Shown piece by piece: positions 47,859 to 57,124 of a stretch of 58,500 nt of DNA. Both the position numbers and the translations under genes were made by a program. The first letter of the stretch is position 1. Each line of letters opens with the position of its first letter. This DNA comes from Clostridia bacterium (GTDB lineage Bacteria; Bacillota; Clostridia; Christensenellales; CAG-138). The notes beneath the pieces are model-generated. The model was not told the DNA's origin and ran no database searches. It saw nothing but the letters and a program-made list of their open reading frames with translations. The stretch lies in contig JAFYJD010000009.1 in assembly GCA_017538255.1 (NCBI GenBank), positions 77,428 through 135,927 on the forward strand, written 5' to 3'.

Positions 47859-48446
47859 ATGAATAGATCAGCAAAAACAAAAAACGCCGTCCTGCTTTTG
47901 GCTGCGGTGTTCGCCTTGACGCTCATAGTCGGCGCCGCCTGTGATAAGGATTCAAAAAAGAACGCCTTTGGATTCACCAAGACCCAGAACGAAAAGATCT
48001 GCGCGATCGCCGAAGCGTTCTTCGAAAGCGGCTGCGAACTCAACACCGTAACGGCGCTTACCGATGAGCAGATGGAAGATTTTGTTTGCTATCTCTACAA
48101 CAGCGAACTGACGGCGACGGACGGCGGCTTCGGCACCGTAGATGCGAAGGAGGCCGACGCAAGGCTCAAAGAGTATTTCGACTATGCGCCGCTCGTGCAT
48201 AAATCCGCCGAACAGAGCATCCTAAAGGGCTACTACTACAAAAAGGGCGCCTATTACATCACCGTAAAATCCCATGCCTTGGAGAGCATCGAGATGGTTT
48301 CATCCGAAGATAAGGGCGACGGCAGATACTTCGTCAAACTGAAGGTCAGGGGCGCGAACGGCATCGATTCGGAACTTGAGATGACATTCGATATCGAAGG
48401 CGACAGGGTGCAGGTCATAAGCTGTGAGAGATTGGATGAAAAATGA
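47859..48446 (+). CDS. small secreted or lipoprotein, function unknown
   Basis: 195 residues from ATG 47859; the frame extends upstream to 47817 but that adds a polar segment before the signal. The N-terminus NAVLLLAAVFALTLIVGAAC is a signal with a Cys that could be lipidated, although the lipobox has Gly at -3 and is imperfect. The rest (FTKTQNEKICAIAEAFFESG, YYYKKGAYYITVKSHALE) is a soluble alpha/beta domain I do not recognise. It lies 21 bp before yhaM and is probably co-transcribed. Confidence 0.65.
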   Translation: MNRSAKTKNAVLLLAAVFALTLIVGAACDKDSKKNAFGFTKTQNEKICAIAEAFFESGCELNTVTALTDEQMEDFVCYLYNSELTATDGGFGTVDAKEADARLKEYFDYAPLVHKSAEQSILKGYYYKKGAYYITVKSHALESIEMVSSEDKGDGRYFVKLKVRGANGIDSELEMTFDIEGDRVQVISCERLDEK

Positions 48447-48467
48447 TATGCGGTTGAGGGTCAAACT

Positions 48468-49496
48468 ATGGGAAGGATGAAACTACTTTCAAATTATATC
48501 AACAATCAGCAAAACCAGGTTGAGGGCTTCTGCCTGATAAAGAATGTCAGCATAAAGGTCAACAAGAACGGCGCGGACTATCTTGACTTTACGCTTGAGG
48601 ACGCCGAGGGCGAGGTCAACGCCAAACTTTGGGATTATCAAAGCGCGGCTCATGGCACCTATTCAGCGGGAGAGATAATCAAGGTGCGCGGTTCCGTCAG
48701 CGTCTACAACAACTCCGAACAACTCCGCGTCGAACGCATCCGAAAGATGAGGGACGGGGACGAAGTGGACATCTCATCGATAGTCGCCGAATCGCCCGTT
48801 AACGGCGAACTGCTCTATAAGGAACTCTACGATTTTGCGGGCACATTCTTCGATCCCGATATCGCTTCGCTTACGCGCTATCTGCTTGCCGCAAATAAGG
48901 ACAGGCTGATAAAATACCCGGCCGCGCTCCGCCTGCATCACGCGCACAAGGGAGGGCTGATGCTACATACGCATACGATGCTCGGCGTTGCGAGAAAAAT
49001 GATCGAGGTCTATTCGGGCATATACGCCGAACTTTCAAGCGACCTTGTCTATGCGGGAGTTATACTGCATGATATCGCAAAGACGGCGGAACTCGACGTA
49101 AGCACGCTTGGGCTCGCGACGGCGTATACAACGGAAGGCCAACTCCTCGGGCATATAACGATGGGAGTAAATATGATCGAAACAGCGGCGGCAGAACTCG
49201 GGATCCCGAACGAAAAGACCATGCTTCTGGCGCATATCCTGCTTTCACATCACGGCATGGCGGAGTTTGGCTCCCCAAAGTTCCCGATGTTCCCCGAAGC
49301 CGAGATCGTTTCTGCGGTTGATACGCTCGACGCCAAACTCTTTGAGATGTTCGATGCGCTCGGCGCGGTGCAGATCGGCGCTTTCACGGATAGGCAGTGG
49401 GCGCTCGATAACCGCCAGCTCTTCAGGCACGGCCACGGCATCGTATCAAAGGACGGGGGGGCAGCCAGAATAAAAACTTTCCGCGAACCGCGTTAA
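48468..49496 (+). CDS. yhaM: YhaM-type 3'-5' exoribonuclease (OB fold + HD domain)
   Basis: 342 residues. An N-terminal OB-fold nucleic-acid binding domain (GFCLIKNVSIKVNKNG, YLDFTLEDAEGEVNAKLWD) is followed by an HD phosphohydrolase domain (HHAHKGGLMLHTHTML, AGVILHDIAKT, HILLSHHG). This is the domain order of YhaM, which degrades RNA and single-stranded DNA from the 3' end. The ribosome binding site is GAGGG before ATG 48468; a second ATG three codons on is possible. Confidence 0.88.
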   Translation: MGRMKLLSNYINNQQNQVEGFCLIKNVSIKVNKNGADYLDFTLEDAEGEVNAKLWDYQSAAHGTYSAGEIIKVRGSVSVYNNSEQLRVERIRKMRDGDEVDISSIVAESPVNGELLYKELYDFAGTFFDPDIASLTRYLLAANKDRLIKYPAALRLHHAHKGGLMLHTHTMLGVARKMIEVYSGIYAELSSDLVYAGVILHDIAKTAELDVSTLGLATAYTTEGQLLGHITMGVNMIETAAAELGIPNEKTMLLAHILLSHHGMAEFGSPKFPMFPEAEIVSAVDTLDAKLFEMFDALGAVQIGAFTDRQWALDNRQLFRHGHGIVSKDGGAARIKTFREPR

Positions 49497-49537
49497 TATA
49501 AGCAATAATCTAAAAAGAAAGAATCGGTGATAAACAT

Positions 49538-50710
49538 ATGGAAAAACAAAAAAGACTCTTTACATCAGAATCGGTAACCGAGGGTCATCCCGATAAGGTT
49601 TGCGACAAGATCGCGGATACCGTGCTCGACGCAATGCTCAAAAACGACCCCAACTCCCGCGTTGCCTGCGAATGCTGTGCGACTACGGGTATGGTTATGG
49701 TTATGGGCGAAGTCAACACGAACTGTTATATCGACATCCCAAAACTTGTGCGCGACGTCGTGCTCGACATCGGCTACAACAAGCCCGAATACGGCTTTGA
49801 CGGGCACGCGCTCGCCGTAATCAGCGCGATCAACACACAGTCGGCGGATATAGCGCTCGGCGTTGACAGGAGCCTTGAATCCAAACTCGGCGAAGATGAC
49901 GACGGTATGGATATCGGTGCGGGCGATCAGGGTATGATGTTCGGCTTTGCGTGCGACGAAACGCCCGAATGTATGCCGCTTCCGATAAGCCTCGCGCATA
50001 AACTCACGCGCCGCCTCACAGAGGTCAGAAAGAGCGGGCTTCTGCCGTACCTGCGTCCCGACGGAAAGAGCCAGGTAACGGTAGAGTATGACGACGATAA
50101 CCGCCCGTTCCGCGTGGACACGGTCGTGATCTCATCCCAGCACGATCCCGATATCGATATCGAGACCCTGCGCCGAGATATCGAGGAAAAGGTCATTATG
50201 AAGGTCATTCCCAAGCAGATGCTCAACAACACCCGCATCCTTGTAAACCCGACGGGCAGATTCGTTATCGGAGGACCGCAGGGCGACTCGGGTCTTACCG
50301 GCAGAAAGATAATCGTCGATACCTACGGCGGTTACGGCCGGCATGGCGGTGGCAGTTTTTCGGGCAAGGATCCCACCAAGGTCGACAGATCCGCCGCGTA
50401 CGCCGCAAGGTATGCCGCAAAGAACCTCGTTGCAAAGGGCTACGCAAAGCGCTGTGAGATCCAACTTGCCTATGCGATAGGCGTTGCAAAACCCGTTTCG
50501 CTTCGTGTTGATACCTTCGGCACCGGCACTATGTCCGACAGCGAACTTGCGGAAATGCTCGAAAGAAGTTTCGATTTCCGTCCCGCCGCGATAATCCGCC
50601 GCCTCGATCTGCGTCGCCCAATTTACGCAAACACAGCAGCGTACGGGCATTTCGGCAGGGATGACTGCGATCTTCCGTGGGAAAAGACCGATCTTAAATT
50701 CGCAAGATAA
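49538..50710 (+). CDS. metK: S-adenosylmethionine synthase
   Basis: 390 residues; makes SAM from methionine and ATP. Family motifs: [70 protein letters not shown]. It is complete and of normal length. The leader is only about 40 bp, so there is no SAM riboswitch directly upstream; it is read from the upstream promoter. Followed by a bidirectional terminator. Confidence 0.98.
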   Translation: MEKQKRLFTSESVTEGHPDKVCDKIADTVLDAMLKNDPNSRVACECCATTGMVMVMGEVNTNCYIDIPKLVRDVVLDIGYNKPEYGFDGHALAVISAINTQSADIALGVDRSLESKLGEDDDGMDIGAGDQGMMFGFACDETPECMPLPISLAHKLTRRLTEVRKSGLLPYLRPDGKSQVTVEYDDDNRPFRVDTVVISSQHDPDIDIETLRRDIEEKVIMKVIPKQMLNNTRILVNPTGRFVIGGPQGDSGLTGRKIIVDTYGGYGRHGGGSFSGKDPTKVDRSAAYAARYAAKNLVAKGYAKRCEIQLAYAIGVAKPVSLRVDTFGTGTMSDSELAEMLERSFDFRPAAIIRRLDLRRPIYANTAAYGHFGRDDCDLPWEKTDLKFAR

Positions 50711-50733
50711 AATTATGGCAAACAAAAAAACGA

Positions 50734-50768
50734 ACAAGGCAGGCGAGTGCGCCTGCCTTGTTTGGTTT
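50734..50768. terminator. bidirectional terminator between metK and AIM24-family gene
   Basis: Stem CAAGGCAGGCG / CGCCTGCCTTG, loop AGTG. TTTGGTTT follows on the plus strand, and a longer T run (TTCGTTTTTTTG) on the minus strand. Confidence 0.85.
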
Positions 50769-50794
50769 ACCTAAATGGTATTTCGCTTTCGCAA

Positions 50795-51469
50795 TTATTT
50801 GCCGGGAACGAGTTTGGCGACTGCGCCTGCGAAATTGCTCATCGGCATCGTCTGAAGAACGATCCTGCCGGGGCCGGTGATGACGGTGTTAAAAAGACTT
50901 TCACCGCCGAACAGCGCGTTCTTAACGCCGGCGACGGCCTTAACGTCCATCGAGCAGGTGGCGTCCATCATAGCAAGATAGCCTGTGTCAATTACCATCT
51001 GCTGACCGGGAGCAAGCACATACTCAACGGCGGAGCCGTCGATCTCGATGAACGCGATGCCATGACCGGAGAGTTTTTGCATAATGAAGCCTTCGCCGCC
51101 GAAGAGGCCTGCGGCGAACTTCTTCTGGAAGAATACGGAAAGTTCAACGCCCGCTTCCGATGCAAGGAAGCCGGATTTCTGAACAACGACGGGCTTGTCG
51201 GGGGTGATCTCGATTGCGCGGATCGCGCCGGGGAAACTCGACGCAAAAGCGATCATGCCGGGGCCGCCCTGCGCGGTGTACCTGTTCTGGAAAAGGGATT
51301 CGCCCGAAAACATTCTGCCGAACACCTTGCCAACGCCGCCGCCGGAGGTCTTCATCTCCATATTCGGTGTCATCCAGCTCATAGCGCCGGCTTCGGATAT
51401 CAGGGTCTCGCCGCTGTCGACTTCGCAGATAACAACGGGCAACGGTTCGCCTTTGATCTCATAACGCAT
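50795..51469 (-). CDS. AIM24 / TIGR00266 family protein
   Basis: 224 residues. Typical start MRYEIKGEPLPVVICEVDSG, then ISEAGAMSWMTPNMEM, GKVFGRMFSGESLFQNRY and the later GVKNALFGGESLFNTVITGP. The family (related to yeast mitochondrial AIM24) has a double beta-sandwich like the TRAP protein fold; its function is uncertain. It lies 40 bp after murC on the same strand and may be read from the murC promoter. Confidence 0.85.
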   Translation of the reverse strand: MRYEIKGEPLPVVICEVDSGETLISEAGAMSWMTPNMEMKTSGGGVGKVFGRMFSGESLFQNRYTAQGGPGMIAFASSFPGAIRAIEITPDKPVVVQKSGFLASEAGVELSVFFQKKFAAGLFGGEGFIMQKLSGHGIAFIEIDGSAVEYVLAPGQQMVIDTGYLAMMDATCSMDVKAVAGVKNALFGGESLFNTVITGPGRIVLQTMPMSNFAGAVAKLVPGK

Positions 51470-51509
51470 AGTTTTGTCTCCTTTATGTGTTTTTTATTTC
51501 AAATGTCCA

Positions 51510-52886
51510 TCAGTCGATGAACAGTTTGCTCCTAACGTAAACATCACCGCTGCCGAGCGTTACAACAAGGTCGCCGGGCTTCGCGTTTTTGGTAAGATAC
51601 TCGTTGATCTCCTCAAAGGTCGCGATGTATTTGGCGTTGCTTGTTTGTTTGTTGATCGCGGCGACCATATCGCGCGCGTGCACGGTGCCGTCGTCCTTTT
51701 CGCGGCCCGGATAGATGTCGGGCACAAGCACCTCGTCCGCGCCCTTGAAGCAGTCAACGTTCTCTGTGAACAGCGTCTTTGCGCGGGTATAACTGTTGCA
51801 TTGGAATACAACAAACAGCCTGTTGTGCTCGGTGCGCAGCGCGGAATCGAGCGCGGCGCGGATCTCGGCGGGGTGGTGCGCGTAGTCGTGATACACACGG
51901 ACGCCGCCGCGTTCGCCGTAGTATTCAAAGCGGCGCTTTACGGAGGTGTAAAGCGAGAGCGCCTCTTTTACCGAGTCGAACTCAACGCCGTGCGAAAGCG
52001 CGACGGCGCAGGCTGCAAGCGCGTTTGTGATATTGTGTTTGCCCGGCACATTGAGTTCGATCCTGCCAAGTTTTTCTCCGCGGAAATACAGGTCGAATGA
52101 AGCGCAGCCGCGTTTGTCGAATACGATATCCTCGGGATAATAGTCGGGCGCACTGCTTTTATCCGTACCGTAGGTCAGTTCCTTGCCTCCGAACTCGCCG
52201 AGCAGTTTGCGAACGTGCTCATCGTCCGTACAACCGATGAACAGACCACCCTCGGGCATACGCACAATGAACTTGCGGAACGCGTTTACGATATTGTCAA
52301 ATGTCTTAAAATAGTCAAGATGATCGTTGTCGATGTTGTTTATCAAAACGACGGTGGGGTGGAGCGTAAGAAAACTCTCCACGAACTCACAGGCTTCGGT
52401 AATGAACAGTTCGTCCGTGCCGATTCGGATGCCGCCGTGTAGAAAATCCACCATGCCGCCGACGTGCACCGTGGCGTTGGAGCCCGCTATCTCGGAGATG
52501 AGCGCAAGCATCGAGGTGATCGTCGTCTTGCCGTGGCAGCCCGCGATGCCGATCACGTCGCGGTAGTTTTCGCTTATCATACCGAGGGCGGCGGAACGCT
52601 CTATCTCGGGCAGACCAAGCTCCCTTGCGCGAACGCGCTCGGGGTTATCAGCCGGTATAGCGGCGGAATAAATGACGGTATCGCAGCCCTCGACATTCTT
52701 TGCGTCGTGGCCGATAAATACGGGTACGCCCAGTTCAACGAGCCTTTCCGTAAAAGGCGAAACGCTGCGGTCGGAGCCCTGAACGGCATAGCCGCGATTC
52801 ATAAGTATCTGCGCAAGCCCGTTCATCGAACAGCCGCCGATGCCTATAAAGTGCACTTTGCCGTGAATAGTTTTATTTGTTTGCAT
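51510..52886 (-). CDS. murC: UDP-N-acetylmuramate-L-alanine ligase MurC
   Basis: 458 residues from ATG 52886 (AGGGGG upstream); the longer frame to 52949 runs over the promoter. First Mur ligase, adds L-Ala to UDP-MurNAc in the cytosol. Features: KVHFIGIGGCSMNGLAQIL, ATP loop GIAGCHGKTTITSML, INNIDNDHLDY, and the C-terminal YHDYAHHPAEIRAALDSALR and GSGDVY. No other mur genes are adjacent. Confidence 0.97.
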   Translation of the reverse strand: MQTNKTIHGKVHFIGIGGCSMNGLAQILMNRGYAVQGSDRSVSPFTERLVELGVPVFIGHDAKNVEGCDTVIYSAAIPADNPERVRARELGLPEIERSAALGMISENYRDVIGIAGCHGKTTITSMLALISEIAGSNATVHVGGMVDFLHGGIRIGTDELFITEACEFVESFLTLHPTVVLINNIDNDHLDYFKTFDNIVNAFRKFIVRMPEGGLFIGCTDDEHVRKLLGEFGGKELTYGTDKSSAPDYYPEDIVFDKRGCASFDLYFRGEKLGRIELNVPGKHNITNALAACAVALSHGVEFDSVKEALSLYTSVKRRFEYYGERGGVRVYHDYAHHPAEIRAALDSALRTEHNRLFVVFQCNSYTRAKTLFTENVDCFKGADEVLVPDIYPGREKDDGTVHARDMVAAINKQTSNAKYIATFEEINEYLTKNAKPGDLVVTLGSGDVYVRSKLFID

Positions 52887-52955
52887 AAGTCCCCCTAAAC
52901 ATCGAAAAGTGGATACTGCAGGGCGGGGAAAGTCCGCTTCTGTTTCCACCTTTTT

Positions 52956-52984
52956 ATTATACTATTTGAGAACGCGTTTTGCAA
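52956..52984 (-). promoter_or_regulatory. murC promoter
   Basis: Minus strand: -35 TTGCAA, 17 bp, -10 TATAAT. Its -35 abuts the T run of the upstream terminator. Confidence 0.8.
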
Positions 52985-52985
52985 C

Positions 52986-53022
52986 AAAAAAACCGCCGCG
53001 ATCCGTTTGAAAGCACGGCGGT
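52986..53022 (-). terminator. terminator of the nucleotidyltransferase-aminotransferase gene
   Basis: Minus strand: stem ACCGCCGTG / CGCGGCGGT then TTTTTTT, 13 bp after the stop codon. Confidence 0.85.
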
Positions 53023-53034
53023 AAATATTTGTTG

Positions 53035-54852
53035 TCATTTAGACAGCTTCTTGATCTCGGTTTTCAGCGCGGCCAAAAGCGCGTTGTTGTCGTCGGTGTT
53101 GCGCACGGCAAAGCGCAGATAATTGCCGCCGACCTTGGATTTGAGTTCCTTGACGAGTATGCTGTGGTGCGCAAGAAGCGAGTTCAAAAGCACGCGCGCA
53201 TCGATCGGTGCAACGAGTTCGACCATAACATAGTTCGCCTGCGACGGGATGACGCGGATGCCCTTTATCGCGGCGAGTTTTTTCTCAAAACGCTTGCGCT
53301 CCCTGCGAAGCAGAACGAGCCCCGCGTCGAAATCCTTGCGGTATTTGCTCATTATCTGCAGGTAGAACTCGCCGAACGAGTTGATGTTCCATATCGCAAC
53401 ATCCTTTTTAAGCGCCTCGATCAGTTCCGTATCGCCGCTTGCGAGCACGCCAAGACGGATGCCGGGCACACCGTAGGATTTGGAGATGCTCTTCATAACG
53501 ACAAGGTGCGGATTCGAGTTCAAAAGTACGGTTTCGATAACGGTGCTGTTTTCTTCGTCCGCAAAGTCTACAAACGATTCATCGACGACGAGCCTAATCT
53601 TTTTCTTGCCAGCCCATTCGATAAGTCGAAGGAGATCAGCCTTTTTGATATAGTTGCCGCTCGGATTGTCGGGGTTGATAACAACGAGCGCGGAAATGCC
53701 CTTTTTGCCAAAGAACTTTATAAGGTCATCCGCCGTGTAGGAAAAATCGCAGTTGTTTGGCGTGAACTCTACCACGATAGCCTTGTCAAGACGATTCGGA
53801 TACTCATCAAAGGTCGGACGCACGATGCCGAGTTTGCCGTCAAGCCGCTCCATAAGCGCCTTTATAAGTTCCGCCGCGCCGTTGCCGACGAGTATGTTTT
53901 CGATGTTGACGCCGAAGTTCTTGGCGCAGAGCAGGCTGTTTACGCGCATACCGCTCGGATACTCGGTCAAAAGCGTGTCAAAACTCGCCTTCATCTCGTC
54001 CATTAACTGCTTGGGGGGATAGTAGGGGTTCACGAGGTAGCAAAAATCGAGCAGCCTCGGATAGCGCCAGTAGCCGCCGTAGCGCGAAAGCAGCAGCGAA
54101 GCGTGCTTGTCATCGTTTGGCGCAAAGAGGGATTCCGCGATGTCAAGATCCTGAATATCGTCTATCTCGTACCAGTTATGTGCGCCGAGTATCTTTGCCT
54201 TTATGACGGAAGCGTCGATCATAGTAATCACGCGCAGCACCTGTTCGTAGTATTCGTTCTTGCCGAGCGCGACCTGGTACGCCTCAAGAAAGGGCACGTA
54301 ATGCGTTTTGGAAAAATGCTTTGCGAACTTATAGATATTTACGGTCTTATAGTATTCGTCGGCGTCCTTATAGTCAAAACTGCCGCCAGAAACGATGGAA
54401 TTGATGGTGTCGCCCGCGCCGAGTTTAACGCAGGTGCCGCTCATCCACGGCTCGTATTTCGCAACGACGGCAAGCGTATCGCGCGGATCGGCAATGAGTT
54501 CGTCAAGCACGGCGTCGTCGAAAATGATGTCGGACTCAAACAAAAGCGTGTCGTCCTCAAGCAGTTTTTCACGCACGAGAAAGAGCGAATAGATATTGTT
54601 GGTTTTGTTGTATATGGTGTTGTTGACGTAGTCGATCGGGGTCTTGATACCGAGCGTGCCGACAAAATCGATGAGTTTTTTGCCCTCGTAGCCAACAACT
54701 ATCGTTATCTTTGAAAGTCCATGTCCATCGATCTGACGCAGCATACGCTCGATAAGCGTAATGCCGTTGACTTTGACCATGCACTTCGTGTTGTCCTTTG
54801 TCAGTTCCTTTAAGCGCTTGCCCATTCCGGCAGCCAGAATAACAGCCTGCAT
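53035..54852 (-). CDS. fused sugar-phosphate-type nucleotidyltransferase - class I PLP aminotransferase
   Basis: 605 residues, GGAG before the ATG. Residues 1-240 are a LicC/MobA-like nucleotidyltransferase (VILAAGMGKRLKELTKD, FESDIIFDD, DDIQDLDIAE), the type that activates phosphocholine, sugar phosphates or phosphonates with CTP. Residues 260-605 are a class I/II aminotransferase of histidinol-phosphate type (VGNGAAELIKALME, NPDNPSGNYI, VDESFVDFAD at about 424, PLP lysine K458 in SISKSYGVPGIRLG). Fused enzymes of this kind occur in pathways that decorate surface polymers with amino-alcohol or phosphonate groups. No PepM-type phosphonate gene is in the window, so the substrate is open. It is monocistronic. 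Confidence 0.85.
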   Translation of the reverse strand: MQAVILAAGMGKRLKELTKDNTKCMVKVNGITLIERMLRQIDGHGLSKITIVVGYEGKKLIDFVGTLGIKTPIDYVNNTIYNKTNNIYSLFLVREKLLEDDTLLFESDIIFDDAVLDELIADPRDTLAVVAKYEPWMSGTCVKLGAGDTINSIVSGGSFDYKDADEYYKTVNIYKFAKHFSKTHYVPFLEAYQVALGKNEYYEQVLRVITMIDASVIKAKILGAHNWYEIDDIQDLDIAESLFAPNDDKHASLLLSRYGGYWRYPRLLDFCYLVNPYYPPKQLMDEMKASFDTLLTEYPSGMRVNSLLCAKNFGVNIENILVGNGAAELIKALMERLDGKLGIVRPTFDEYPNRLDKAIVVEFTPNNCDFSYTADDLIKFFGKKGISALVVINPDNPSGNYIKKADLLRLIEWAGKKKIRLVVDESFVDFADEENSTVIETVLLNSNPHLVVMKSISKSYGVPGIRLGVLASGDTELIEALKKDVAIWNINSFGEFYLQIMSKYRKDFDAGLVLLRRERKRFEKKLAAIKGIRVIPSQANYVMVELVAPIDARVLLNSLLAHHSILVKELKSKVGGNYLRFAVRNTDDNNALLAALKTEIKKLSK

Positions 54853-54898
54853 AATTTTGCTCCAAATCGATTATCTGCTTCATATAAAAAGCATAATA

Positions 54899-54927
54899 AT
54901 TATACCTAAAGCGTGAATAATAGTCAA
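54899..54927 (-). promoter_or_regulatory. promoter of the fused nucleotidyltransferase-aminotransferase gene
   Basis: Minus strand: -35 TTGACT, 17 bp, -10 TATAAT. Confidence 0.8.
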
Positions 54928-54940
54928 TCGGTTTTTTATT

Positions 54941-54969
54941 AAAAAGGCGTTCACTCGTCTATGAACGCG
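54941..54969 (-). terminator. terminator after rlmH
   Basis: Minus strand: stem GCGTTCA / TGAACGC, loop TAGACGAG, then CTTTTT. It lies about 75 bp after the rlmH stop. The stretch between holds an imperfect inverted repeat but no gene. Confidence 0.75.
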
Positions 54970-55043
54970 GGCATCATCTGTGGTTCTTGCTTTAAGCGAG
55001 GCGGTGCATACGTTGAGATGCATCGGCTTTTTCGCTTCGGTCA

Positions 55044-55523
55044 TCATTTGTGGTAAGGCTCGTTATTGATTATCTTGAATGCGCGGTAGACCTGTTCAAG
55101 CAGCATCACACGGAATATCTGATGCGAAAACGTCATCTTTGAAAAACTGAGCCGCATATCAGCGCGCGATAAAACCTCGCCGCTCAATCCGTTCGATCCG
55201 CCGATTATAAATGCCACGCGGCTCTTCCCGTCAAGCATAAGCGCACTCAGTTTCTTCGCGAGCCCCTCGGATGAGAACTGATCGCCCAAAACATCGAGCG
55301 CGATAACGGCGTCAACATCTCCGAGGCGCTCGAGGATCCGTCTGCCTTCGGCGCATTTGATCTGTTCAAGTTCGGCTTTTGAAAGTTTTTCGGGCGCTTT
55401 TTCGTCAGGAATCTCGATTATCGAAAAGTCAATAAAGCGCAAAAGCCGTTTTGAAAACTCCTCGACGGCATCGCGGTAAAATCTTTCCTTCAGTTTTCCG
55501 ACGCAGATAAGGCGTATCTTCAC
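55044..55523 (-). CDS. rlmH: 23S rRNA (pseudouridine1915-N3)-methyltransferase RlmH
   Basis: 159 residues from GTG 55523, preceded by GAGGAG at 6 nt; this gives the exact family length. An in-frame ATG at 55544 gives seven extra residues and overlaps walJ. SPOUT methyltransferase that acts on helix 69 of the assembled 70S ribosome. Motifs: IRLICVGKLKERFYRDAVEE, VAFIIGGSNGLSGEVL and the C-terminal knot LSFSKMTFSHQIFRVMLLEQ followed by YRAFKIINNEPYHK. Follows walJ, as in Bacillus. Confidence 0.97.
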   Translation of the reverse strand: MKIRLICVGKLKERFYRDAVEEFSKRLLRFIDFSIIEIPDEKAPEKLSKAELEQIKCAEGRRILERLGDVDAVIALDVLGDQFSSEGLAKKLSALMLDGKSRVAFIIGGSNGLSGEVLSRADMRLSFSKMTFSHQIFRVMLLEQVYRAFKIINNEPYHK

Positions 55524-55533
55524 TCGTTTCTCC

Positions 55534-56313
55534 TCATATCTCAAAAATACCAGTTACGGCATCTTTCTTGGCAACAACGATGCGCATATCCTCTATGCCC
55601 GCTTGCTCAAGCGCGACGGACGAGGTGTTGAAGGCGGCTTCGGGGGTGTTGTTTTCATCGCTCAAATGCGCGAGCACGGCAAAGCGCACGCCCGTTTCAT
55701 ACAGTTTTATCAGCGCTTTTGCGCAGTTGTCGTTGGACAGATGCCCGCGGTCGGAGAGTATGCGCTGTTTCAAATAATAAGGATATGTTCCGTTCTTGAG
55801 CATCTCGATATCGTGATTCGACTCGATGAACACAAGGTCGGAACCGGCGGCAATATTAAGCATACTCTCGCGAAAACAGCCGATATCCGTCATATAGGTC
55901 AGTTTTTTGCCCTTGAATGTGAACACGAATCCGACGGATTCGCTCGCGTCGTGAGGCGTTTTGAACGGCAGGATATTTATATCGCCTATATAAAAATCTT
56001 CATCGGTACGGAACATCCGTATCGAGGAAAAGGGCAGACCCTTGATATAGGGCTCCATTTTAAGATGCGTGCCGCCGTTTGCGTACACGGGCAGACCGTA
56101 TTTTTTTGCGATAACGCCCACGCCGCGCGTGTGGTCGGAATGATCGTGCGTGATGAGTATGCCGTTGAGCCGTTCGGGCGATATGCCGACGCTTGCAAGC
56201 GCAAGCGACAGCGCCTTGAATGTTACGCCCGCGTCGATGAGCAGCATCGTATCGCCGGCTTCGATAACGGACGCGTTGCCCGACGATCCGCTGAAAAGAG
56301 GGATAAACCTCAT
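55534..56313 (-). CDS. walJ: MBL-fold metallohydrolase WalJ (YycJ)
   Basis: 259 residues. The N-terminus MRFIPLFSGSSGNASVIEAG and the zinc motif ITHDHSDHTRGVG identify a metallo-beta-lactamase-fold hydrolase of the YycJ/WalJ type, linked to cell-wall/division homeostasis and possibly acting as a nuclease. Further ligands are in MTDIG and ESNHD; HLSNDN and VLAHLSDENN are also typical. In Bacillus the gene belongs to the walRK locus. Here walRK is absent but the walJ-rlmH pair is kept. Confidence 0.93.
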   Translation of the reverse strand: MRFIPLFSGSSGNASVIEAGDTMLLIDAGVTFKALSLALASVGISPERLNGILITHDHSDHTRGVGVIAKKYGLPVYANGGTHLKMEPYIKGLPFSSIRMFRTDEDFYIGDINILPFKTPHDASESVGFVFTFKGKKLTYMTDIGCFRESMLNIAAGSDLVFIESNHDIEMLKNGTYPYYLKQRILSDRGHLSNDNCAKALIKLYETGVRFAVLAHLSDENNTPEAAFNTSSVALEQAGIEDMRIVVAKKDAVTGIFEI

Positions 56314-56382
56314 AAATGGCGATTCCTTTCGCGGCTGTACGCCGCAGATATTTCGGCGCGGTTATTCGCGCTTCTATGCGCA

Positions 56383-56411
56383 ATTCTACAATTTTGCGCG
56401 GCGGGTGTCAA
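56383..56411 (-). promoter_or_regulatory. promoter of walJ-rlmH
   Basis: Minus strand: -35 TTGACA, 17 bp, -10 TAGAAT. Confidence 0.75.
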
Positions 56412-56460
56412 GCCCCGGGCGGCTGGAAAGGCGGCAATGCTTACTGCTGAAGCGCAGCGC

Positions 56461-56496
56461 AAAAACAAAACGGCATCCGGTGAAGACCGGATGCCG
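56461..56496 (-). terminator. terminator after the small membrane protein gene
   Basis: Minus strand: stem CGGCATCCGGT / ACCGGATGCCG, 4-nt loop, then TTTTGTTTTT, about 10 bp after the stop. Confidence 0.85.
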
Positions 56497-56505
56497 AAGA
56501 TCTGC

Positions 56506-57015
56506 TTATTCATCGCTCAGCACTTTTTTCTTACTGATAGAATCGAGTCTGGCGTAGTCGGTAAAACTGTTGAGCGCGGAGCGCATCTCGCGTTTGAGTT
56601 CGCGCTTCAGCGCCGCGGGATTATCCCTAAAATAGGCGTAGTCGACCTTGTAAGTCTTATCGTTGCGCCACGAAGGCTTTTTCACGGAGCGGATGTTCTC
56701 CAAAACGAGCGTGCGCCTTAAAAGCGAAGGATAGGTCTTGTAATAGAATTCGTCTCCTACAGCGGCGTGGAACTGCTGCATTGAGGCGCGAAGCGTCATA
56801 AGATGCTTGATCCCTCCGATCAAAAAGAGATAAATACCCGATAAAGGTATCCAAAATATACCCAACTTATTTGCGTTCAGGATTATACTCACATAAAAGT
56901 TCATCATAATATATAAGGTGAACAATATCACGGCTAACTCGAGCAGCCTAATCGTAAACGCAAACTCACCGTTGACTATAAAGTATTTTTTCAATAACTT
57001 CTTCATCCCGAACAA
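56506..57015 (-). CDS. small membrane protein of unknown function
   Basis: 169 residues from a TTG start with AAGG 8 nt upstream; an ATG three codons in is an alternative. Two TM helices (about 20-42 with LLELAVILFTLYIMMNFYVS, and 52-68) are followed by a basic cytosolic domain of about 95 residues (RASMQQFHAAVGDEFYYKTY, SWRNDKTYKVDYAYFRDN). I do not recognise the family. It has its own terminator and no operon partner. Confidence 0.65.
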   Translation of the reverse strand: MFGMKKLLKKYFIVNGEFAFTIRLLELAVILFTLYIMMNFYVSIILNANKLGIFWIPLSGIYLFLIGGIKHLMTLRASMQQFHAAVGDEFYYKTYPSLLRRTLVLENIRSVKKPSWRNDKTYKVDYAYFRDNPAALKRELKREMRSALNSFTDYARLDSISKKKVLSDE

Positions 57016-57124
57016 GAGTATAACCTTTCATTATAATTATGCGGGGTGTATACGTTCATAAATTATAACATGGACAGCTGATCGATGCAAGCGTTTAGCG
57101 GCATCTGCGAAAAAACGTAACGCT

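Noticed and set aside
49497..49537. SAM riboswitch before metK
   Set aside because: The gap to yhaM is about 40 bp, too short, and no hairpin set is visible.
53035..54852. Specific assignment as PntC-type phosphonate cytidylyltransferase/transaminase
   Set aside because: The aminotransferase part is class I (histidinol-phosphate type), not the class V type expected, and no phosphonate genes are present.
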